From Neurospora tetrasperma FGSC 2508 (taxonomy: Eukaryota; Ascomycota; Sordariomycetes; Sordariales; Sordariaceae): DNA of 64,000 bases. A program made the position numbers and the translations under genes. This document shows positions 35,155 to 46,772 of this stretch, one piece after another. The stretch's first letter is position 1. Each line of letters begins with the position of its first letter. The stretch covers positions 1,133,214 through 1,197,213 of the forward strand of contig NW_009799104.1 of assembly GCF_000213175.1 (NCBI RefSeq), written 5' to 3'. The notes under the pieces are model-generated. The model was not told where the DNA came from. It searched no databases and saw only the letters and a list, made by a program, of their open reading frames with translations.

Positions 35155-36086
35155 CTAAGCGTATCCCTCCCTCGCAGTCGCCTTACCCCTCGCCATCCTG
35201 TTCATCATTCCCGTCAATGGCCTTACCGACGCATCGACAAGACTATGATACCAAGTTGCGCTCCCATCCTTCTCCGTCACCCTGATAGTCGTATCTCCCA
35301 TAAGGATAGGTGGCGAATCCAGGTAGATCGACTCCCAGGCGCCAGCAGGCACCTCAAAGGTCTCGTGCAGCGCCGTAATGTGGTTGTATCCCTTCTTGCG
35401 GAACGCGTGCAAAAAGTCCCAACCGTCGCGGTGCTCCTTGTCGTGCGCAAACTTGTGCAATCCCTCGATGTCGCGAAAGTAAAACACCGTCATGGCGGCA
35501 TTGTGGGTGGCGCGCTTGGTCTGCTTCCAACTGGACATGCCCAGGAGGCCGTACTCCTCCTTTTTCTCGTCTATGGCCTTGATCATGTTCATGAAGTGGG
35601 TGTAGAGTTCGTAGGCGCCGGGGCAGGCGGGGCCCAGCGGGTGGTTGTAGGAGACGCCGAGGTGGAAGACGACGATGGAGCTGGAGCACGGCGCATTGGG
35701 GTAGCGACCGGTTTGCCATGAGGGAGGCTGGCTGCTGGTGAAACCTTGAGTGACACCGGTCATGTATGGATTTTCATTGGTCTTGCACAAGAACATTTGG
35801 CCGATGGTCGAACCAATCGAGTGAAGAGTGAGGATCAAGGCGGGGACGACGGCATAACGGTAAGGCAGGATGGCGAAGAGGACGATCTGAGCGAGCGCGC
35901 CCATAGCCATCAGAGTGCGAAGTCTGAAAGCATCTTTGATGATGGTCTTTGCCGTACGTTAGTCTCAAACGTTCTCAAAGCAGTGGGTGAATTACTTACC
36001 TCCTTGTGCGGAGGAGTCCCAAGCGGGCGTTGCTTGGTTGGGTTAAGGATGGGTCGGAAGTCTGGTTTTTCAAGAGTGTCCCCCAT
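35155..36086 (-). CDS. af470-like (DUF4188) monooxygenase family protein
   Basis: Exons 36086-36000 and 35946-35155 give 292 residues. The acceptor at 35947 is the one that keeps frame; the two AGs further downstream would break it. Residues about 40-85 hold two hydrophobic segments (ALAQIVLFAIL and YAVVPALILTLHSIG). They are followed by a soluble domain with FHLGVSYNHPLGP, TKRATHNAAMTVFYFRDIEGLHKFAHD and ITALHETFEVPAGAWESIY. This matches the family once called DUF4188 and now named for the Aspergillus fumagillin-pathway protein af470, an ABM-type cofactor-free monooxygenase. Membrane anchoring with a cytosolic or lumenal domain is likely. The substrate is unknown and no biosynthetic core gene is adjacent. 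Confidence 0.85.
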
Positions 36087-37517
36087 CTTGACAGTGGTTG
36101 ATGTTGACAGTTTGGTGTACGCAATAAATATTCGCAAATAACAAAGAAAAGAGGACTGAATTTGATGAGACTAGATGGGCAATAATATATGGGATCTTTT
36201 AGTTCATGTAGTCTTATTCAACCTACGCTAAGGCCTAAACTAGCAAAGGCTGACACGGGAATGGCCATCTCTCCAATGTCTGTTGCTGACAAGCTACAAG
36301 TGACCACGTTGGCAAGCCTGCTGAGGGGAAGGTGGTGAAGTACCCCCACACGGAGGAATTCACTGTTCGCCCAAGGATGTCAAAGGATGAGATGGAAGGT
36401 GTGGAAGTAGGGTCTCAACCACAAATCCATCGGCCCTGAAAGGCGGATATATCGCCCTAAAAATCCGTGAAAGAGGAGTGAGAGTTATTGTTATTGACCA
36501 CGATAAGTCCGAGAATGATCGATTGCGTGGTGTTGCGGAGCGAGGAGGATGGAGGTTTGTGATATATGTGCCGCAATCACTCAGTCCATGGCTTTGGGCA
36601 CGACAAAGTGACGAGTGTGGCTGCACTGCACATGGTCCTGTTAGACCATCTTATGTGAGAAAACACCGAAAAAAGATGTCTTGCCCGGCGAGACTTTGCC
36701 TAAAGCGTATGCGAATCTCGTCAATAAGTGCGGTATAGGTATGTGTCCAATGAGTCAACAAATGGGTGGTCGGATCTCGAGTGAGGCGACTCTCGGATCC
36801 TGGAAAGCGTAAAGAATACATAAAGGTATTCTGGTTTTTACCTTCCAATCCGAACACGAGGGTTGGAAAAGCAGACTGCATCAAGTTGCAGGTGCGAGAA
36901 GTTGAAATGGAAGGAAACAAGCAAAGCCAAGACGTTGAACGGGCATCGGGGCGTCCCGTCGTGGTCGTCCCTGTTCGACTTGTCGGTTTATGTACACAGC
37001 GGGTACGTACCTCTCTCTACCTACCATTAACAGCCCCTTGGCGCTGTCCCGCTGCCTGCCAGGTGCCTGCTGCCTGCCCCCGCCTTTTCCCCTCGACTCC
37101 GGACCTCTACCACTGCCTGCCCCGCCTGCCCAACCTTCTGCTCGCCCCACCTGTGACCTCCCGTCGTTATGTCCCAGCAACAGTCAACCATCCATTCGTC
37201 TTTCCCCTTCGATTGTAACGCCCGAACTTCAAGGCAATCTCTTACCAGATCGATCACCTCGAATTGTTGGATCTTGTACATACCCCGGCCAGACCTTCCA
37301 CTTCTCGGTTTGCCTCAATATTTACCAGATTCCAACGTATATTTAAGCTAGCTGCCCCCCTCCGTTGTCTGTTTCAAACACAGCAATACACGCGACTAGA
37401 CTCGACTACAACCCCTCCCACCCTACTATCACCACCAGGCTTTGTGGAAATCCAAGGTCGCCTCACCCAAATCCTTTATATTGCACTCTTACGCGCTATA
37501 TATATTCTTTCGGCACT
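36087..37517. other. 1.4-kb divergent intergenic region
   Basis: This lies between the af470-like gene and the RGG-box gene. From about 36990 the plus strand is C/T-rich with CTACC repeats, fitting the promoter and leader of the RGG-box gene. An in-frame upstream ATG at 37365 exists but was not chosen. No RNA gene was seen. Confidence 0.5.
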
Positions 37518-38894
37518 ATGGACTCCGAACATTTTGGAGGTCGTACTGACGACGACCTCTTCGCCGACGACTTCGAGCCCGTAGCGCCCGAGGAGCAGGT
37601 CGCGACCATGTCTACGGAAACAGGAACGCCCGTACAAGACACGGACATCACGAGTCATGCTTCCCCTGCCGTGGAGTCCCCTCAACCGTTGGAGTCAGCG
37701 CCTGTCCAGAAGTCTACCCCCGCGCCTCAAGCACCCAAAGGACTTGCCAACTCGCGTCACGCTCCCAAAGGTCTTGAGAAGCAACCACGCAACAACAATC
37801 GTCACCCCAAAGCCAACAACAACGTCAACAACAACGTCAACAACAACGTCAACAACAACGTCAACAACAACGTCAACAGCAACACCGGCAACAACAGCGC
37901 GACACAGTCTCAACAACAGCAGTCCACCTCCAGCACACCTCCCTCCGCCCCTAAAGAATTTCGCGAGAAAGAAGCCAGGGATAAGGAAGCTGGCCGTAAC
38001 ACTGCGAGTGTCTCATCGGCCGCTAGAATTGGTTCCGGCGCGAACCCACGCACCAAACTTACTGAAGACGAACTGGCAGCCAAGATGGAGAAGATGCGTA
38101 TAATGGCCGCTGAGAAAACTAAGCGTTTCGAACAAGCCCAACGTGACGAAAATGAGCATGCTGCCGCCTACGCTAAGGGCATGGAAGAGGATAGGAAACG
38201 TCGTGCCGAGCAAGCGGCCAAGAGGAAGGCCGCCGAGGAAGACCGCAAGAAGATGGAGGAGGAGCGGGAAAAGAACCGTGAGCGCAAGATGCGCGCCATG
38301 GGCGCTAAGGAGGGCGGCTCTTGGGACGAGGGCAAGGAGGAGCGCATGAGAGAGGAGGACCGAAGAGGCTACAGGGGTGTTAGGGGGGTTGCAAACACAC
38401 AATCGTGGGCGCAAGATCCGGCTGACGGCAATGAGCAGGGAAACGGTTACCGTGGCGGACGTCGTGGGGGAAGAGGAGGATTCGGTGGCGGAAGAGGTCG
38501 TGGGGGAGGTGATGGGTATGGAGGTCGTACCCTTTTCGAGCCGGACCCGGAGAACGAGACTGGTCAGCGTTTCTATCAGCGTGACAATAACCGAAACCGC
38601 GGCAGGGACTGGAAGGCGGATGGCCCAGCGGCCCCTCGTGCTGAACGCTCCGGGCCTGGGTCTGGTGCACCAAAAGCCGACAAACCGAAGTTGACCCCTG
38701 ACGAGTTTCCTGCACTCCCCGGCAGCAAAGCCACTGCACCGCAAGTCAGCACAAGCGCCCCCCTATCCTTTGCTTCCTTGCCCCTCTCGCCTGCTGTGGG
38801 CAGATGGGATGATGAGGTGGAAGAAAGTATCTCGAAAAAAGCAGCACAGGCAAAGGAGGCGGCGAACGCGCAGGCGAAGTCAAAGGAAAACTAG
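37518..38894 (+). CDS. RGG-box, low-complexity probable RNA-binding protein
   Basis: Single exon, 458 residues. The N-terminus is acidic (DDDLFADDFEP). An Asn/Val array follows at about 100-119, then a strongly charged helical region (about 180-285, Lys/Glu/Arg-rich and coiled-coil-like). An RGG box lies at about 313-335, and a segment with LTPDEFPALPG lies near 395-405, a motif seen in Stm1/Habp4-like and other ribosome- or RNA-associated proteins. RGG boxes bind RNA and are targets of arginine methylation. The specific family is not recognised. The ATG at 37518 is preferred because the protein starting there has a conserved-looking acidic start; the in-frame ATG at 37365 would add 51 residues of non-descript sequence. 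A single TAG ends the frame, which then stays open into the next ORF. Confidence 0.83.
   Translation: MDSEHFGGRTDDDLFADDFEPVAPEEQVATMSTETGTPVQDTDITSHASPAVESPQPLESAPVQKSTPAPQAPKGLANSRHAPKGLEKQPRNNNRHPKANNNVNNNVNNNVNNNVNNNVNSNTGNNSATQSQQQQSTSSTPPSAPKEFREKEARDKEAGRNTASVSSAARIGSGANPRTKLTEDELAAKMEKMRIMAAEKTKRFEQAQRDENEHAAAYAKGMEEDRKRRAEQAAKRKAAEEDRKKMEEEREKNRERKMRAMGAKEGGSWDEGKEERMREEDRRGYRGVRGVANTQSWAQDPADGNEQGNGYRGGRRGGRGGFGGGRGRGGGDGYGGRTLFEPDPENETGQRFYQRDNNRNRGRDWKADGPAAPRAERSGPGSGAPKADKPKLTPDEFPALPGSKATAPQVSTSAPLSFASLPLSPAVGRWDDEVEESISKKAAQAKEAANAQAKSKEN
37815..37874. repeat. 12-nt coding minisatellite (NNNV)5
   Basis: Five perfect copies of AACAACAACGTC encode Asn-Asn-Asn-Val repeats inside the RGG-box protein. 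A diverged copy follows. Because the unit is a multiple of three, copy-number change would keep the frame. Confidence 0.95.
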
Positions 38895-38975
38895 AAACCT
38901 TCTTATGCGCGGCCTACCTTCGCTTCAACCCTTCGGTCCAATTCTCAGGACCCTCCTCGTATCAAGCCACCGTTA

Positions 38976-39578
38976 ATGTCAACGACACGCCCAAAAGGTC
39001 ACCATAAATCTGATTCGCGAGACACAGTCAATAAAGAGCCGACAGCGGAGCGTGAGTCGACAAAACTGGCGAAGGTGAAGGGTTTCCTCTCAGTTCCAGC
39101 CCAAGTAGTGGCTGCCCACCTAGGTCTTGAACCACCAAAGGTTGATGCCACTCTAACTTCAGATCAGATAGCCACTGCCCGTCAAACCCTTAAAACGCCG
39201 GTGGCCACTCCAGCGTTAGACAAGCTACCAGCCGGCCTCCAACATCTCGAACGGTCCAAGGCGGGCAGGGTACAAAGAAGCCTCGAGCAATATCAGAGGG
39301 ACCTCGGGGAAATGCAACAGAAACTCGCAGAAAGGGCAATAGAAAAACCCGTGAGCCACAAAGTATCCAAAGTTTTGCCACTTACAGCACGCAACAGAGC
39401 ATTGCTGGACGTTCAACATTTGATAAGCGAGCACGTTGAAGATGAACGATCCTATCGCCATTATAAAAACCCGGAAAACATTATGAAATGGGTGACAGAA
39501 TCCGATATTACCCAAATGCGTCGGTGGAAGGGTCCCAACATGCATTCCGATGAGGATAATGCGACACCAGAGGAGTAA
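38976..39578 (+). CDS. Hypothetical protein, in frame with the preceding RGG-box gene
   Basis: From the ATG at 38976 this reads 200 residues, basic and predicted largely helical, for example QRSLEQYQRDLGEMQQKLAE near 100-120. It ends in an acidic tail. I recognise no family. It starts only 81 nt after the stop of the RGG-box gene, which leaves no room for an ordinary promoter. It lies in the same frame, and the 27 codons between contain no stop. It may be a separate compact gene, a second cistron, or a C-terminal extension reached by stop-codon readthrough or unseen splicing. The balanced amino-acid composition and ordinary codon use favour real coding sequence. Confidence 0.6.
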   Translation: MSTTRPKGHHKSDSRDTVNKEPTAERESTKLAKVKGFLSVPAQVVAAHLGLEPPKVDATLTSDQIATARQTLKTPVATPALDKLPAGLQHLERSKAGRVQRSLEQYQRDLGEMQQKLAERAIEKPVSHKVSKVLPLTARNRALLDVQHLISEHVEDERSYRHYKNPENIMKWVTESDITQMRRWKGPNMHSDEDNATPEE

Positions 39579-40103
39579 CTTGCCGTTGGTGACGACTCGG
39601 TGTATTTTCCTCGGGAGGGCGACCTGTAGAGGGGTCCTGGAAACCACAGGCTTTTCTTTGGCCGTAGAGGATGGAAGCGAGGTGTTTCTTTCATGTGATA
39701 CGAAAAATGTCTAGACAACAGCGATTTTGTAAAAGCGAACAGACGAATTGATACCACAAGAATCTGAATTGAGATTGCGAGCCGGAACGGCAATTGATTA
39801 TGCACAATGTAAAGGATAACCCGAGTTATACCGCATCGATTAAAGTGTAATTGCTGGTAACGTCGATTTTATACCTATCTGTGTGTTGCGCTCTCATAAA
39901 TTACCTAACTGATAGCTTCTTTTCTCTACGCGGGCTGCAAAAATAAAGACCATAACGGGACAAGCTCCGACTTCTTCAAATCCCAAGCTCGAATAGTGTA
40001 AAACGCCTCCAACGCCCTTTCAATGCACATGATTCCGCCAGATCTTGCATCGTATCCATCTCCTTTTCCGGTTTCTTCCCTAATCACCGACGCCTCAAGC
40101 ACC
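39579..40103. other. Convergent spacer
   Basis: This is 3' flank of the plus-strand ORF and of the minus-strand luc7 gene. It is AT-rich around 39700-39930, as in 3' UTRs. No feature was recognised. Confidence 0.5.
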
Positions 40104-41026
40104 CTACCATCCACCACGTCTAGGACCACGTCCACGATAACCGCCACCGCCACTCCTAGGTCCACGGCCTCTACCCCAGTCATCGTGTCGTCCACCAGGA
40201 CCCGTCGGCACACCACCCATATCATCATCACCACCACCGCCCATTCCCATCGGCCTCTGCCGTCCACGCATCTCCTTCGGGAACGCATCATACGTCTTCC
40301 GCATCTGCGCATATCCCAAATGCATCTTGCCAAAGAAGTGATCCGCCAGTCTGCGATCATTATCCAACCGGGACAGGTACGCCCCGCACACGTCGCACAC
40401 CTGCAGCTTCTGATGGCCTGACGGGCCACTCGTATCCGACAGCGCCTTCAGCTCTCTCTCCTTCTCCTGCTTCGCCGCTTGCGCCTGGCGCACCCTGAAC
40501 AGCTCGTCATACGCCCTCCCCACTTCGCCCAGCTCTCCCAAGATCTCCACCTCCAGCAGACCCGTCGCAATGGTCGTGCCCAAGTCCGAGATGGCCTTGA
40601 GCAACACATTTGTCTGCCGGATCTCGTCGGGCGTCTTTTCGAGGCGTCGCTGTGCCGCGTCGATCCGTCGGTTGCACTCGTCAATGTACTTTTGCAGGTC
40701 GCGCATGTAGTCGTAGTCGAAACCGTACTTCTTCTTTTCTTGTTCGGGCAGGGCTTCGTACTCGGCCTTGAGGGCTTCCGAGTGCACGCGCGAGCACGGG
40801 CCGAGGTCTTGCTTGGTGTTGGTGAAGAGGTCGTGCGGGCAGGTGCCGACGAGGTAGGAGCGGCAGACTTTGGGGTCGGTGAGGGAGAGTTGGGCGGAGC
40901 GGGAGGAGATGCCGCCGCCCATTAGCTGCTCTGCATGGTTGGGGTGAAGAAGTTAGTGGGAGTTTGTTGGGGGTGGGGGAGTATGGGATGAGACTTACCG
41001 AGCAGCTTTCTTTGTTCGGCCGCCAT
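40104..41026 (-). CDS. luc7: Luc7 U1 snRNP splicing factor
   Basis: Exons 41026-40999 and 40930-40104 give 284 residues. The first exon codes for only MAAEQRKLL plus one base and is needed for the family's N-terminal helix (EQLMG). A first zinc finger spans about 32-60 (VCRSYLVGTCPHD and PCSRVHSE, C-C-C-H type). A charged helical middle follows, then a second C2H2-like finger (VCDVCGAYL and DHFFGKMH, about 187-215). The end is an RG/GGR-rich tail instead of the RS domain found in animal Luc7-like proteins. Luc7 belongs to the U1 snRNP and helps choose 5' splice sites, stabilising U1 pairing with the pre-mRNA. Long N-terminal helices and both fingers are intact. Confidence 0.94.
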
Positions 41027-41655
41027 GATTGGTTTTGTTGTTTATAATTATTACTATGAAGATGTTTTGGTTTCGATAGGCGTCGCTAGGTTTTGATTTG
41101 ACGGAAAATGCGAGGGCTGGTGATGGTAAAGCGCTTTCGACGGTTGCTGACGTTTTGTTTTGTTTGGGAGAAATTCCCAAGATTTTGGAGGTCGAATGCA
41201 GTCGCAAAAGTCAGCCGCGCATGCAAGGCTGCTTGCTGGATGGAACCTGATCGCTGAAACCGGGGAAGTGGACCCACTTTACCACTCCCCTGTTGCCGCT
41301 ATAATCCCGGTTCATCCACTGGAAATGTGCTGTCATCAACAATCCATTCCATCCCTTCTGGGTCTTGTCCCGCTGTGCCAGGGCGCGGCAGGCACTCTTC
41401 CAGCACCTCCCGTCAGCAATGGGGGGTGCCTGCTCGGGCAAGTTGCGATCTGACGGCAGCCAGGGCACCCAACACCAACAAAAGTTAAAAGTTACCAGTA
41501 AGGTGTGAACTGTCACCATCTTTCCCGTCGTGTCTTCCACTTCTGTCTTCCTTGCCATTGTCTCCGGAAATTGCTTTTGGTACTTTGTGGTGGACGTACA
41601 GATCAAGCAAATGGATAGACGACGGCAATAGACAGCGTTCACTCCAGTTAATACA
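41027..41655. other. Divergent promoter region of luc7 and gpi16
   Basis: A 629-bp spacer between two divergently transcribed housekeeping genes. No TATA box stands out. The side towards gpi16 is pyrimidine-rich. No other gene was seen. Confidence 0.5.
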
Positions 41656-43667
41656 ATGTGTCCATCCTTGCCTTCTTCCTTCTTACTCTCCTTACTTTCT
41701 CTTCTTTGCTTCTCGCCCTACACTGCGCTCGCCATTGCCTCCTCCCCTGCCGATTCCATTTCCAACTCCCGATCCGACTATCACGAACAACTAATATTGC
41801 GCCCGCTACCATTGTCGACTCTGCTCGCCAGCTTCAACTTCCGCTCCAACACATCGCTCTCTGCCTTCGAGGCGCACAATTTCCGATTCTTTCCCAGGTC
41901 GCTGGGCCAGATCCTCGAGCATGCCGGCACGCGCGAGTTACACTTGAGGTTTAGTCTGGGAAGATGGGATGCCGAGAGCTGGGGCGCAAGGCCGTGGAAT
42001 GGTGCGCGCGAGGGTGGAACAGGTGTTGAGATGTGGGCGTGGCTGGAGGCAGATACAGACGAGGAGTATGTTTCACCACCACGGATCATGACTTGGGCAG
42101 AGACTAACTACAGACACCATGTAGGGCCGACCGTAAATGGCTGACGCTCACCAACGCTCTATCTGGTCTCTTCTGTGCTTCTCTCAACTTCATCGACAGC
42201 ACCAGAACCACCCGTCCCGTCATGTCCTTCCAGCCCGAGGGCAACCACATCGACGCGAACGCGACGAACATGCACCTACTTTACGGCGTGCTACCCCACG
42301 AAGTTGTCTGTACCGAGAACTTGACACCCTTCCTTAAGCTTCTTCCATGCAAGGGCAAGGCTGGTATTGCGTCATTGCTTGACGGACATAAGCTCTTCGA
42401 CTCCTCATGGCAGACAATGGCGATCGATATTCGGCCCGTGTGTCCGGAGGACGGCGAGTGTGTGTTGCAGATCGAGCAAAGCATCGATATGGTTCTGGAC
42501 ATTGACCGATCCAAGAGACCCAGAGGTATGTGTTCTAGTGTTTGAGCGACATGGTTAGAGACTGTAACTGACGAAACCGGCCTAGATAACCCGATTCCCA
42601 GGCCCCCTCCGGCCCACGAGATGAAGTGCAACACCTCGAAGCCGTACCACGCCCACGATACTTGCTTCCCCACCGATTCGGCCGCCAACCAGGATTGGTC
42701 TTTATCCCAAATCTTCGGCAAGCCTATCAAGGGAACCTGCCCTCTAACCGACCCTACCGTGTCTCCTGTCTGCATCCAAGTTCCCGATTCGCGTATCGTC
42801 TTCGCCTCCGAGGGCGCTGTTGAGAAGAAGAACCCCGATCAGACCTCACGCTGCTTCGACTTCCCCGCCGAGAACGACTTCGAGATCTTCCTCCCTGCCC
42901 CTGAGGCCCAGGATGGATCAGTAGTAATCGAACACGTCGCCAAGCCCGAAACGCCCCTCCTCTACGCCGAACGCAGTTTCACCGGCCACGGCCAAGAGCG
43001 CGGCGGCGTCCAGACCATTCTGCGCAACCCCAGCCCCGACCAGGAAGTCGAGTTCATCTACATGGAATCCCTTCCCTGGTTCATGCGCATCTACCTGCAC
43101 ACCATCTCGGCCCGCGTCGACGGACAGCCCGGCAAGGCCGACTCCCTAATCCAGGAAGTCTACTACCGCCCCGCCGTCGACCGCGCACGCGGAACCCAAC
43201 TCGAAGTCCGCATGACCGTCCCGCCCGCTTCTACCGTTTTTCTCACCTACGACTTTGAGAAGTCCATCCTGCGGTATACCGAGTACCCTCCGGACGCGAA
43301 TCGCGGGTTCGATGTGGCCGCCGCTGTCATTACTATTTTGAACAAGGACAAGAGCGGTGGGAATGGAAGAAATTCGCGGTTTGCGGCATACAGTTTGAGA
43401 ACGACGACATTGCTTTGCAACCTCCCGACGCCCGATTTCAGCATGCCGTACAATGTCATCATCTTCACGTCAACGGCTATTGCCTTGGCGTTTGGCGGCA
43501 TGTTTAACATACTGGTGAGGAGGTTCGTGGCGGCGAATGAGGGCCCGGAGAGCGGGTTGAAGAAGGGGGTGAATAAGTTGAAGGCGAAACTGGCAGGGAT
43601 TTTGAAGAAAGGAAGGAAGGAGAGTGCTCCTGCTGTCGCTGCGGAGGAGGAGAAGAAGGCGTGGTGA
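41656..43667 (+). CDS. gpi16: GPI transamidase subunit Gpi16/PIG-T
   Basis: Exons 41656-42065, 42125-42525 and 42586-43667 give 630 residues, the usual length. An N-terminal signal peptide (about 1-26) leads into a large lumenal domain with family blocks: LRPLPLSTLLASFNF, FRFFPRSLGQIL, LHLRFSLGRWD, GLFCASLNFID and ENLTPFLKLLPCKG. A single membrane span lies near 565-590 (VIIFTSTAIALAFGG), followed by a basic cytosolic tail. PIG-T holds the GPI transamidase complex together in the ER and is disulfide-linked to the catalytic subunit Gpi8. Cysteines in the lumenal domain are plentiful. N-glycosylation sequons occur at NTS and NAT. The conserved PWFMRIYLHT region near 435 is intact. Confidence 0.95.
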
Positions 43668-43777
43668 AAATATAACTGAACGGTCTGTCGTTGTGTATAA
43701 ACACTCGGTGCCAGGTCATATAGTACAAATAAACTTGTAAGAACCACTTTTCCTTCCAGTTCGTCCTACTAGTACCT

Positions 43778-45843
43778 CTACTGCCTTTTGAACCCCGGGA
43801 AAAACCCCCTCGGCACCTCCCACCCAGCATCAACCTCGTCTTTCATCGTCTTCACAGTCCTCTCCACCACATCCGGTCCATACTCAAGTTCAACCACTTC
43901 CTTCATATTTTCTGGATTTTCGCGTCAGCAGTCGTCCGTCCCCCTTTACTTCCTTAACCCCTATCCCCTCAGATTAAGAAGCGAAAAAATGACTTACTAG
44001 GCACTCTCCCGTCCCATCCTTCCTCCGTCAGATACCCCTCCAACTCCCGCGGTGCCTCCTCGTCAAAACCAACGTTACTCATCACCTGGATAGCTGAAGC
44101 CCGGTTGAGCCGGATCTTTTCGTAGACTTGAAGTCGCCGCTCGAGTTCCTCGGGGGAAGAAGTGCTGGATAAGTCCCCTAGACAGAGGCCGAGGACAAGG
44201 CCGTCTTCGATTGCTTGGGCGCCTCCTTGGCCATGATCTTTTTTGTTTTTTTTTCTCGTGATTAGTGTAGTAGGAGGGAAAGAGGTGTGGCATGATGGAA
44301 GGGTAGGTAACTTACGAGGTAACATAGGATGAGCAGCGTCACCCACAAGAACCAACCGGTCTTTGTGCCAGGTTGGGATGGGAGGGCGGTAGAGGAGGGG
44401 CCAGCGTTTGAGGTCTGTTGCTTTGCTTTTTGGTTTTTCTCGTTAGCACACCGATGGTGGGTTAACATCAAGTCCTTTCATGAGGTGTTATTCATTGTGG
44501 AAGACGAGCGGATGGAGGGGGAACCACATAGTACGGATAGGGAGATAATGAAGACGTACTTGATCACGGCTAGGATGCCGGGGTGGAAATCGGACAGCTT
44601 GGAGAGGACTTCGGACTTGGAAACGGGGGCGTGCCAGTCTTGGTAGAAAGTTCTAAGTGTTAGTGAATCAGCGAGGACGACGTTTGGGAATGGGGTGGGT
44701 GAGTGTCTCTCTAGGTACTGACCCTCCCGCTTCGCAGTACTTGTCTCATCCCGGAGCATGACCACGAAGTTGAACACTTCACCACTGCTTAATCGTCAGC
44801 CTTTTTTCTCCCCCTTTTCTCCCATGAATCTTTCCGACCAATCTCTCCATCTTATCACCTCGAAGTCATCGCACTCACCCTCGACACCGATAAGCAATTA
44901 CCCTCTTCCTCCCTTTCACATCCGGCCACAGCCTGCAAACCTTGGCCTCTTTCCGATCCTCATCCAAGAAGAACTCTGTGTCTGGATCATCAGCAATTTC
45001 CGCCGTCGGAATCAGAAACCGGTAGCAGGTATTTAGCTTCGGATCAGGAAGCATCTGAGGCTGGTTCGGGTGTCCGAGGACGTATTCAGGTGCGCGAGAG
45101 TGCACCCCGTCGGCGGCGATGATGAGGTCTGCTGTTAGAACGGTGTTGTCGGAGAGGGTCACTGAGGGTTTTGAGGGGTCCTGAATTTTAATTCAGCAAT
45201 TCTCTTCTCTCTCGAGGACATAAACGGTCATCTGCTTGGTGGTGGAGGAAGTACTCACATACGCAACAACCTCTTTCCCACCTTCAATTCTCACCCACCC
45301 CTTTCTCCCCTTTCTCCCCTTTCCATCCATCCCATCCACCCCATTGACTTCCTCCTTTTCATTCCCATCATCATTCCCATCATCACCAACCTCATCAATC
45401 TCGTCGTCATCATCATCATTCGTATCCAACACCAACCCCAACAACCCCCCATGCAAATCAACCCGATGCGCATACCACAGTGCTCCCCCTCCCCAAACCT
45501 CTTCATTCCTACTATGATCCAACCCTTGTCCCAGGATCTGCTCCATCGTCGGTGGGTTCATGACCAACATCCCCTCGCTCTTTACAAACTTTTGTTTCAG
45601 TGGGTCTAGGCCCCATCCGCGCCCGGGCTGGGGGTGGCAGAGGAAGCGAGAGACGTTGGGGGGAACGTTGACTGCTGCGCCTACTTCGTGGGATGTGTAT
45701 GACTTGCTGCTGATGGTGGAGGAGGAAGCAGAGTAGTGGGAGGATCGCTCGAGGATAGTTATCCGGTGAAAAGGGTTCGCGCGCCGGAGGGACAGAGCGG
45801 TGGAGAAGCCGGAGAGGCCGGCGCCTGTTATTATTATGTCCAT
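43778..45843 (-). CDS. FAD-dependent monooxygenase (salicylate hydroxylase-like)
   Basis: Seven exons (45843-45259, 45180-44879, 44784-44723, 44638-44560, 44425-44316, 44237-43998 and 43911-43778) give 503 residues. All six junction phases agree. The class A flavoprotein motifs are in order: the Rossmann GAGLSG (8-13), the second FAD motif AADGVHSR (about 212-219), and [24 protein letters not shown] (about 368-391), which is formed only after splicing intron 5. Family members hydroxylate aromatic rings or other small molecules with NAD(P)H and oxygen. The substrate is unknown and no partner genes stand nearby. An acidic then basic low-complexity insert (about 144-187, Asp/Glu/Gly then Lys/Arg) interrupts the FAD-binding part. 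The frame is open upstream to 46146, but the ATG at 45843 starts right at the beta strand of the Rossmann fold. Confidence 0.88.
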
Positions 45844-46772
45844 CTTTTCTGTGTTTTCCCCGATGAAGTGAGTTGGATCACCTCGTTGGGGTGGTGGGAT
45901 ATGTTGATAGGAATGGACAGGATGGGTAGAGTTGAAGGTGCTTTTTGGTTGTAGGAAGTCTGCTGTAGTCGAGATATGTTTTGTGGGACAAACACGGTAG
46001 AGGAAGAATGGAAAGTAAGGACGAATGCTAGATACTATGACGAGAGTACGAGGGCATGTATGACATAACAACCTAAGACCCTGACATATGGTAGCCGAGC
46101 TGAAAGGAAGGTGCGGTTCATTGTTGTAGCTCGGGACGAAAGACATGATATACTACGTGCAGATACCGAGCTGCAGTGGCACCTCAGGCTCACTGAGTGA
46201 CAGAGGAAGGGTTCTGGATCAAGCCGAAGGAGGGTTGGGCGCTACAATTGTTGGATGTACCGACCATCAAACGACTGTACTTGTGTCTCCAAACTGGTTT
46301 GCTGGATGAGTTGTTCTGTTCCCTTGGTAGTACTTAATAATAGTGTCTGTAGTTGTACCTGCCGTGTATTTCCTTGATGCCTTACCACCCATTTTTCGAC
46401 CAGTGGTACTGGGTGATAAATCTATTGGGGGAAAACCTAGAGTAGAGAGCATTGCAGTCCATTATTGCATCCGTAACACAGGTGTTGCGAAGGGTAGCAC
46501 CACACGTATAGCAACCACCTACCAAAGAATCATGAACTCTTGCCGAAGCCAACCACTATCAACATAGCACGGTCTATCACATCATGTTCACTCCCGAAGA
46601 AAGGAACGATAATAACACACGGTGTCTAGAACCCTGCACCACCCCCAGAAAAAAAGACACGGAGACACACAACGGGATATCAATTCAGAGAGTTCTATAT
46701 AAACACCTCGTAAACCCTTCTCTTAGACAGCCAACTCTCCTCTTTCATGGTATCAAAGCCCCGGCCGGCCCT
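45844..46772. other. Intergenic spacer
   Basis: This is upstream of the FAD monooxygenase and downstream of the CysRS gene, both minus strand. No TATA box, RNA gene or coding frame was recognised. Confidence 0.5.
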
